From: Geosporobacter sp040797825
GTDB taxonomy: Bacteria > Bacillota > Clostridia > Peptostreptococcales > Thermotaleaceae
Direction: 5' to 3'
Assembly: GCA_040797825.1 (NCBI GenBank)
Contig: JBFNEZ010000058.1
Coordinates: 1-19,377 of the forward strand
DNA: 19,377 nt
Made by a program: the position numbers and the translations under genes. The notes beneath the pieces were generated by a model. It was not told the DNA's origin. It made no database searches and saw only the letters and a program-made list of their open reading frames with translations. Numbering within the stretch: position 1 is the first letter of the stretch; each line of letters starts with the position of its first letter. This document shows, piece by piece, positions 8,503-13,306 of this stretch.

Positions 8503-8646
8503 GTGTTAGAGAAGACATTATGGAAACTATTTGAAAAGACAGGAAATATTCAAGCTTACCTCTATTATAAAAGTACACAAAAGAGGATATGCTCAAAACA
8601 CCAGGGTATTCGTGAAAATTCAAATCAGCAGGCACTCATGAGGTGA
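8503..8646 (+). CDS. yqzL: YqzL family small protein
   Basis: This 47-codon frame between era and recO begins with GTG at 8503, eight bases after AAAAGGGG (8487-8494), and ends with TGA at 8644. The N-terminal part, LWKLFEKTGNIQAYLYYK, closely resembles the YqzL family, a Firmicute small protein of about 45-50 residues with the pattern WxxFxxTGxIxxYLxxK. The C-terminal half is polar and not conserved to my eye. The function is unknown. Position is strong support, because yqzL lies between era and recO in Bacillus and relatives. The stop codon is inside the recO ribosome binding site (AGGTGATG) four bases before the recO start, so the two are likely translationally coupled. Confidence 0.82.
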   Translation: MLEKTLWKLFEKTGNIQAYLYYKSTQKRICSKHQGIRENSNQQALMR

Positions 8647-8650
8647 TGAG

Positions 8651-9394
8651 ATGCTGATTAAGACCGATGCAGTGGTCTTGAAACAAAGCAAATTTGGAGA
8701 AGGAGATAGAATAATTACCTTATTTACAAAGAAATTAGGAAAAGTTCAAGCCGTATCCAAGATTGCTGGAAAAGCTAAAGGGAAATATAGCATAGGAACC
8801 CAAATTTTTTCTTATGGGGAATTCTTATTGTTTAAAGGAAGAGATCTTTATCAAATTTCGCAAGTAGATTTAAGAGATTCTTTTTATAACATCCAGAAGG
8901 ATGTAACAAAATTGGCTTATGGTGCATATTTGCTAGAGCTTACCATGGCATCTATAGAAGAAGGTCAAACCAACAACCGATTATTTCAGTTGTTAGTAGA
9001 GCTTTTAGATTTCTTTTCAAAAAGCACTAAAAACTATGAAACATTAACGAAGGCCTATGAAATGAAACTTTTATATCTAACAGGTTTTAAACCAGAACTG
9101 CAGCATTGTGTTCATTGTAGTCAAGCGTCAAAGGATATATTAAAGTTTAGTTCTCTTGAAGGGGGAGTACTTTGTAGTGACTGCTTCTCTCAGGACCCTT
9201 ATGCAATGAGAATCTCTAGAGTTACAGTAAGGGTAATGGAATATTTGATTTCTCAAGATTTAGCTCAGATTGCTAAACTTATGATTAAGCCAGAGGTAAT
9301 GACAGAGCTGGATAAAATTCTGCGTCACTATATTTCCACACATTTAGAAAAAAGTTCATTTAAGAGTTTAGAATTTTTAAATCATATAAAATAA
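8651..9394 (+). CDS. recO: DNA repair protein RecO
   Basis: RecO anneals DNA strands and, with RecR, loads RecA onto SSB-coated DNA in the RecFOR pathway. The 247-aa product has the N-terminal OB fold (about 1-80), beginning with the typical KTDAVVLKQSKFGEGDRI, and a helical domain. A four-cysteine zinc site is formed by CVHC (153-156) and CSDC (175-178). The ATG is at 8651, with AGGTGATG overlapping the yqzL stop. Length is normal for Firmicute RecO. It is followed after 17 bases by the UBA-DUF4342 gene and so may be the penultimate gene of the corC-era operon. Confidence 0.95.
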   Translation: MLIKTDAVVLKQSKFGEGDRIITLFTKKLGKVQAVSKIAGKAKGKYSIGTQIFSYGEFLLFKGRDLYQISQVDLRDSFYNIQKDVTKLAYGAYLLELTMASIEEGQTNNRLFQLLVELLDFFSKSTKNYETLTKAYEMKLLYLTGFKPELQHCVHCSQASKDILKFSSLEGGVLCSDCFSQDPYAMRISRVTVRVMEYLISQDLAQIAKLMIKPEVMTELDKILRHYISTHLEKSSFKSLEFLNHIK

Positions 9395-9411
9395 TAAGAG
9401 GCGGTGTTATA

Positions 9412-9906
9412 ATGGATATAACTTTAGAAAAAATTGATCAAATTCGAGAAAGGACAGGAGCTAGCTATAAGGAAGCAAAGGATGCCTTAGAAGCAGCCAA
9501 TGGAAATGTGGTAGATGCTATTGTACATATTGAAGAGCGTCAACACATTCGATGGACAGACGGTATAGCCGGTGCAGGAAACGACATTCTTGAAAAATTA
9601 AAATTGGTGGTTAAAAAAGGCAATGTGACGAAGATAATACTTAAAAGAGACGGGGAAATTGTTATGAACATTCCCGTAACTGCAGGAGCCATAGGTGCTA
9701 TTTTATCCCCTCCTATTGCTATGGCAGGAGCCCTAGCAGCTCTTGTAACGAAGTGTAAGATCGAGATTGTAAAGGATACAGGAGAAGTAGTGGATATCAA
9801 TGAAATCGCCGATGATACATTAACTACAGTTCGTAGCAAAGTAGGTGAATTTAAGAATAAAGCCAACACCATAATGGAAGAAGAAGAAAAAATAGATGAA
9901 GAATAG
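9412..9906 (+). CDS. UBA/TS-N and DUF4342 domain protein
   Basis: The product has 164 aa. The first about 45 residues are a small three-helix UBA/TS-N-like domain of the kind at the start of elongation factor Ts (RERTGASYKEAKDALEAANG). A DUF4342 domain follows (about 55-130), with a beta-strand-like segment (KIILKRDGEIVMNIPV) and a hydrophobic Gly/Ala/Pro-rich stretch (about 88-112) that could touch or cross the membrane. The C-terminus is acidic and Lys-rich. GAGGCGG before the ATG is an acceptable ribosome binding site, and the stop is TAG. The function is unknown. It lies 17 bases after recO and just before the glyS promoter, so it probably ends the upstream operon. The domain names come from sequence resemblance. 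Confidence 0.8.
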   Translation: MDITLEKIDQIRERTGASYKEAKDALEAANGNVVDAIVHIEERQHIRWTDGIAGAGNDILEKLKLVVKKGNVTKIILKRDGEIVMNIPVTAGAIGAILSPPIAMAGALAALVTKCKIEIVKDTGEVVDINEIADDTLTTVRSKVGEFKNKANTIMEEEEKIDEE

Positions 9907-9958
9907 GTAATAGGTGGGAGCTTCTAGCATTGAAAAAGATAAAAGCGATACAAATATC

Positions 9959-9987
9959 TTTACAGTTTTTTATAGATGTGATAAAAT
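9959..9987 (+). promoter_or_regulatory. Sigma-A promoter of the glyS T-box unit
   Basis: The -35 TTTACA (9959-9964) and -10 TAAAAT (9982-9987) are 17 bases apart, with an extended -10 TG at 9979-9980. Transcription should begin near 9993-9996, just before the T-box Stem I. Each hexamer is one base off consensus, spacing is optimal, and position relative to the leader is right. Confidence 0.72.
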
Positions 9988-9994
9988 CTTTAAA

Positions 9995-10205
9995 AAAGTA
10001 TAACAGAGATGCAATGACAGAGAGGAGTAGTCAAGAACTATTATTCTAGAGAGTCGGTGTTGCTGGAAAACCGATATAATGGCTTGATGAAGGGAGCTCT
10101 TGAGCGTAGTTTAAAAGTGGGCAAAATTGCCAAATAGGGTGGAACCGCGGAAGCAAAACCTTTCGTCCCTTGTATATTCAAGGAACGGAAGGTTTTTTTA
10201 TTTAT
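9995..10205 (+). ncRNA. Glycine T-box riboswitch leader
   Basis: This is a T-box leader sensing uncharged tRNA-Gly and controlling glyS by antitermination. Stem I can be drawn by hand: GTCAA (10030-10034) pairs with TTGAT (10084-10088), ATTAT (10040-10044) with ATAAT (10076-10080), and GTCGG (10053-10057) with CCGAT (10071-10075). This leaves GGC (10081-10083) in the specifier loop, a glycine codon read by the GCC anticodon. The conserved T-box AGGGTGGAACCGCGG is at 10136-10150. Its TGGA bulge is complementary to a tRNA 3' end UCCA, as expected for tRNA-Gly with discriminator U. The alternative terminator hairpin follows. The specifier agrees with the gene downstream. The 5' limit is inferred from the promoter. 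The leader fills the 319-base space before glyS. Confidence 0.93.
10157..10199 (+). terminator. Regulated terminator of the glyS T-box
   Basis: AACCTTTCGTCCCTTG (10157-10172) pairs with CAAGGAACGGAAGGTT (10179-10194), with one C-A mismatch and one G-U pair, around the loop TATATT. A run of seven T (10193-10199) follows. The 5' arm lies just after the T-box sequence, so the terminator and antiterminator are mutually exclusive. Confidence 0.93.
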
Positions 10206-10225
10206 CTCAATAAGGAGGATTTATT

Positions 10226-11617
10226 ATGACAGCAGAAAAAACAATGGATAAGATTGTTGCATTGGCGAAATCAAGAGGTTTTGTATTTCCTGGTTCGGAA
10301 ATCTACGGAGGACTAGCAAATACATGGGATTATGGTCCATTAGGGGTTGAATTAAAAAATAATGTTAAGCGGGCCTGGTGGAAAAAATTCATTCAAGAAT
10401 CTCCCTATAATGTAGGGCTAGATGCAGCTATACTTATGAATCCACAAACATGGGTGGCGTCGGGTCACGTAGGAGGTTTTAATGATCCTTTGCTGGATTG
10501 TAAGGGATGTAAAGCCAGATTTCGAGCTGATAAATTGATTGAAGATTATTTAAAAAGTATTCAAGAAGAAAACATTGCAGTAGATGGATAGTCTAATGAT
10601 AAAATGCAAGCTTTTATTGAAGAAAAGCAGATAGCTTGTCCTGAATGTGGTGCAAAAAACTACACAAGCATTAGGCAATTTAACCTCATGTTTAAAACCT
10701 ATCAAGGGGTAACAGAAGATTCTAAGGCAGAGATATTTTTACGGCCAGAAACAGCCCAAGGTATTTTTGTTAACTTCAAAAATGTACTAAGGACTTCCCG
10801 TAAAAAAATGCCCTTCGGTATTGGACAAATAGGTAAATCTTTTCGAAATGAAATAACTCCTGGTAACTTTACCTTTAGAACAAGAGAATTTGAACAAATG
10901 GAACTTGAGTTTTTCTGCAAACCTGGAGAAGATATGGAATGGTTTAACTATTGGAAGGAGTTTTGTAAGAATTGGCTGCTTCAGTTAGAGATGGACTCAG
11001 ACAATATTCGGCTAAGAGATCATGAAAAAGAAGAACTCTCTCATTATAGCAATGCGACTACGGATATTGAGTATCAATTTCCTTTTGGATGGGGAGAGCT
11101 ATGGGGTATTGCTGATAGAACAGATTTTGACTTAAAACAACACAGTGAGCATTCGGGAATTGATTTTAGCTATCAAGATCCTGTAACCAATGAAAAATAT
11201 GTCCCTTATTGCATTGAGCCTTCTCTTGGGGCGGACCGAGTAACCTTGGCTTTCTTAGTAGATGCTTATCAAGAAGAAAAGCTTGAAGATGGCAGCGATA
11301 GAATCGTTTTAAAGTTTCACCCTGCTCTAGCGCCTTTTAAAGCAGCAGTATTTCCCCTGACGAAAAAACTTAGTGCAGAGGCAACTGTCTTATATCAGAG
11401 ATTGTCAAAGAAATTTATGATAGATTATGATGAAGCGGGTAGTATTGGTAAGCGATATAGAAGACATGATGAAATTGGGACACCTTTGTGTATCACTTTT
11501 GATTACGATTCATTAGAAGATCAAACGGTAACCATAAGAGATAGAGACACTATGACACAAGTTCGTGTTAAAATTGAGGAACTGGAAAAATATATTGAGG
11601 ATAAGATTCAATTCTAA
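10226..11617 (+). CDS. glyS: Glycyl-tRNA synthetase (single-chain type), interrupted by an in-frame TAG
   Basis: This is the one-subunit, homodimeric class II glycyl-tRNA synthetase, which charges tRNA-Gly in the cytoplasm. The frame is 463 codons but holds a TAG at codon 122 (10589-10591). The 121 codons before it and the 341 after it are in one frame and both well conserved. The first part holds FPGSEIYGGLANTWDYGPLG and the C92/C95 pair. The second holds CPECG, the class II motif 2 region GKSFRNEITPGNFTFRTREF, motif 3 (LGADRVTLAFL) and the anticodon-binding domain beginning PALAPFKAAVFPL. Relatives, as I recall them, read DGWSN where this reads DG-stop-SN, so one G-to-A change (TGG to TAG) explains the break. 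AAGGAGG (10212-10218) precedes the ATG. The T-box leader, strong conservation and downstream terminator argue against a decayed gene. Sequencing error, suppression or a recent nonsense mutation remain possible. Confidence 0.85.
10589..10591 (+). other. In-frame amber codon within glyS
   Basis: TAG occupies codon 122 of glyS in the context GTA GAT GGA TAG TCT AAT GAT. An in-frame ATG follows at 10604 but lacks a convincing ribosome binding site. TAG also ends four other genes here (cdd, the DUF4342 gene, ppsR, yaiI) out of 18 stops, so it acts as a normal stop in this genome. Confidence 0.95.
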
Positions 11618-11668
11618 TTTCCAAATTCAGAACAGTTTGTAAAATATATTATAAAATGAAAAGAAGAG

Positions 11669-11715
11669 TAGACAATAGAGATAGGAGTGTTAAAAATCTC
11701 ATTGTCTATTTTTTT
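11669..11715 (+). terminator. Intrinsic terminator after glyS
   Basis: TAGACAAT plus GAGAT (11669-11682, with one bulged A at 11677) pairs with ATCTC plus ATTGTCTA (11696-11708) around a 13-base loop. Seven T (11709-11715) follow. It separates the glyS unit from ccpN-ppsR-ppdK. Confidence 0.88.
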
Positions 11716-11725
11716 ATAAAAAGTG

Positions 11726-11750
11726 TAGCAAAATACCGTGAGTTTTGCTA
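11726..11750. repeat. 25-base inverted repeat upstream of ccpN
   Basis: TAGCAAAA (11726-11733) and TTTTGCTA (11743-11750) form a perfect 8-base inverted repeat around TACCGTGAG. No T tract follows, and the glyS terminator has already ended 11 bases earlier, so it looks more like a protein-binding site or part of the ccpN promoter (TTGCTA is a possible -35) than a terminator. What binds it is unknown. Confidence 0.5.
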
Positions 11751-11774
11751 ATATATAATATATCACAATGTAAA
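11745..11774 (+). promoter_or_regulatory. Candidate promoter of ccpN-ppsR-ppdK
   Basis: Two weak options overlap. TTGCTA (11745-11750) with TGTAAA (11769-11774) has an 18-base spacer. A perfect TATAAT (11754-11759) lacks a clear -35. Either would be covered by the CcpN-type sites at 11757-11767 and 11777-11787. The choice between them cannot be made by eye. Confidence 0.4.
11757..11767 (-). promoter_or_regulatory. CcpN-type operator, site 1
   Basis: Read on the minus strand this is TGTGATATATT, which fits the CcpN binding consensus TRTGHYATAYW (as I recall it from Bacillus) at every position. It overlaps the candidate promoter of the ccpN operon and lies 20 bases before an equivalent site. 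The encoded CcpN keeps the DNA-recognition helix sequence, supporting the same specificity. Confidence 0.6.
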
Positions 11775-11776
11775 TT

Positions 11777-11787
11777 AGTATATCACA
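11777..11787 (-). promoter_or_regulatory. CcpN-type operator, site 2
   Basis: The minus strand reads TGTGATATACT, again a full match to TRTGHYATAYW. It repeats the TATATCACA core of site 1 exactly 20 bases downstream, on the same face of the helix. It ends 30 bases before the ccpN start codon. Confidence 0.6.
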
Positions 11788-11816
11788 TATAAAAGGCGTG
11801 AAATGGGGGTGAACTT

Positions 11817-12446
11817 TTGGAGCTTTCTGATAGACAGCTAAAAATCATTGAAATTGTTAAAAAGAATGAACCTATAACCAGTGAGCAAATTGCGGCCTCC
11901 TTGCAGCTAACAAGAGCTACTTTAAGACCAGATTTAACAGTTTTGACAATGGCAGGTATTTTAGATGCAAGACCTAAAGTTGGTTATTTTTATTCCAGAA
12001 ATAGTGGAGCGGGTATTATTTTTCAACACATTAGAGACACAAAAATCAATGAAATCAAATCAATACCCGTGGTAATAGATGAGCAAACTAGTCTTTATGA
12101 TGGTATCGTATCTTTGTTTCTAGAAGATGTTGGTTCTATTTATGTCACTTCAAATGGTTTTTTGACAGGGGTAGTATCTAGAAAAGATTTTTTAAAAAGC
12201 ATTATGGGAGGCATGGACATGAATAAAGTTCCTGTAGGACTTATTATGACGCGAATGCCAAACATCGTGATATCCTATCCCGATGAAACGGTATTAGAGG
12301 CAGCTATAAAAATCATTGAACATGAAGTGGACAGTCTGCCAGTGGTTGAAAAGGTCAAGGTTCATGGAAAAGACTATTTTAAAGTAATCGGAAAAATATC
12401 TAAAACAAATATTACACGATTATTTGTTGAGTTAGGAAAACAATAA
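11817..12446 (+). CDS. ccpN: CcpN-type repressor with HTH and CBS pair
   Basis: CcpN is the repressor of gluconeogenic genes (gapB, pckA) in Bacillus, acting independently of CcpA and responding to adenine nucleotides. The 209-aa product has an N-terminal winged helix-turn-helix (about 3-60). Its segment TRATLRPDLTVLTMAGILDAR and the following VGYFY are close to Bacillus CcpN as I remember it. Two CBS domains follow (about 75-135 and 145-205), with VVSRKDFLKSIMGG and LIMTRMPNIV. The start is TTG with GGGGGTGA (11805-11812) upstream; no in-frame ATG or GTG fits better. It leads an operon with ppsR and ppdK, as in many Firmicutes. That places the repressor with the genes of pyruvate-to-PEP conversion. 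Two operator-like sites upstream suggest autoregulation. Confidence 0.92.
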   Translation: MELSDRQLKIIEIVKKNEPITSEQIAASLQLTRATLRPDLTVLTMAGILDARPKVGYFYSRNSGAGIIFQHIRDTKINEIKSIPVVIDEQTSLYDGIVSLFLEDVGSIYVTSNGFLTGVVSRKDFLKSIMGGMDMNKVPVGLIMTRMPNIVISYPDETVLEAAIKIIEHEVDSLPVVEKVKVHGKDYFKVIGKISKTNITRLFVELGKQ

Positions 12447-12465
12447 TTATAGGGAGGTATTGAAT

Positions 12466-13287
12466 ATGGATAGACAACTGGTTGTTTATGTAATATCCGA
12501 TTCTATAGGAGAAACAGCAGAGCAGGTTGTAAAAGCAGCAATCAGTCAATTTCAGTGTGAAGACTATGAGATAAGAAGGTTTTCATACATATCAGAAAAA
12601 GAACAAATTCAAGAGATACTAACAGAAGCAGTGAACGAAAATAGTATAGTTGTTTTTACTATGGTAGTTCCTGAATTAAGAGAGTTAATGAAAGAAATTG
12701 CTTCCAAAAATGGAATTCCTGTTATTGATATCATGACACCTATTATGAATTCTATACAGCAGGTGATCGGAAATAAGCCTAAAAATGAACCAGGGCTGAT
12801 TCGTAAGTTAGATGAAAAATATTTTCGCAAGGTAGAAGCCATAGAGTTCGCTGTTAAATATGATGATGGAAAGGATCCCAGGGGATTAAAAAAAGCAGAT
12901 ATTGTTTTGCTTGGTGTATCCAGAACCTCCAAAACACCACTAAGTATGTATCTTGCGCATAAGAACATTAAAGTGGCAAATGTCCCCTTGGTGCCAGAGG
13001 TACCCGTGCCAGAAGAAATATTTGAAGTGCCTGTTAAGAAAATTATTGGGCTGACAACCAATCCTATAAAACTAAATGAAATTCGCCAAGAACGATTAAA
13101 AGCATTGGGATTAAGTAATGAAGCGAGCTATGCAAGTATGAATAGGATTTTAGAAGAACTGGATTATGCTGATGGGTTGATGAAACGCTTGAGATGCCCA
13201 GTAATTGACGTATCGACAAAAGCAGTAGAAGAAAGTGCAAATATTATTTTAGAAATCATGAAACGAAATGCATTCTCTAAAAATTAG
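12466..13287 (+). CDS. ppsR: Pyruvate, phosphate dikinase regulatory protein (DUF299)
   Basis: This bifunctional enzyme switches pyruvate phosphate dikinase off by ADP-dependent phosphorylation of its active-site threonine, and on again by phosphate-dependent dephosphorylation. The 273-aa product has the N-terminal VISDSIGETAE (9-19), the conserved EFAVKYDDGKDPRG (127-140) and the P-loop GVSRTSKTPLS (150-160). The start is ATG 12466, because AGGGAGG (12451-12457) is eight bases upstream; the TTG six bases earlier is too close to it. The stop is TAG. The target, ppdK, begins 19 bases later and has the required Thr-Ser-His site, so enzyme and regulator are made together. Sometimes named yqfL or PDRP. 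Confidence 0.95.
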   Translation: MDRQLVVYVISDSIGETAEQVVKAAISQFQCEDYEIRRFSYISEKEQIQEILTEAVNENSIVVFTMVVPELRELMKEIASKNGIPVIDIMTPIMNSIQQVIGNKPKNEPGLIRKLDEKYFRKVEAIEFAVKYDDGKDPRGLKKADIVLLGVSRTSKTPLSMYLAHKNIKVANVPLVPEVPVPEEIFEVPVKKIIGLTTNPIKLNEIRQERLKALGLSNEASYASMNRILEELDYADGLMKRLRCPVIDVSTKAVEESANIILEIMKRNAFSKN

Positions 13288-13306
13288 GAGCAGGGGGAGT
13301 ATAAAA

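Noticed and set aside
9930..10049. A 39-codon TTG-start frame after the DUF4342 gene, with AGGTGGGAG upstream.
   Set aside because: It overlaps the glyS promoter and the first part of T-box Stem I, and the peptide is Lys/Ile-rich without recognisable similarity. The RNA leader explains the sequence better.
10604..11617. Treating the part of glyS after the TAG as a separate gene starting at ATG 10604.
   Set aside because: There is no credible ribosome binding site, the two parts are in one frame, and together they make exactly one family-length synthetase.
10226..11617. Genome-wide reassignment of TAG to an amino acid.
   Set aside because: cdd, the DUF4342 gene, ppsR and yaiI end at TAG at the expected family lengths, so TAG is an ordinary stop in this genome.
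12609..13061. A 150-codon open frame on the minus strand.
   Set aside because: It lies wholly inside ppsR, which has strong family motifs in the plus frame. The antisense translation is low-complexity Ser/Thr/Ile-rich, with no ribosome binding site or homology.
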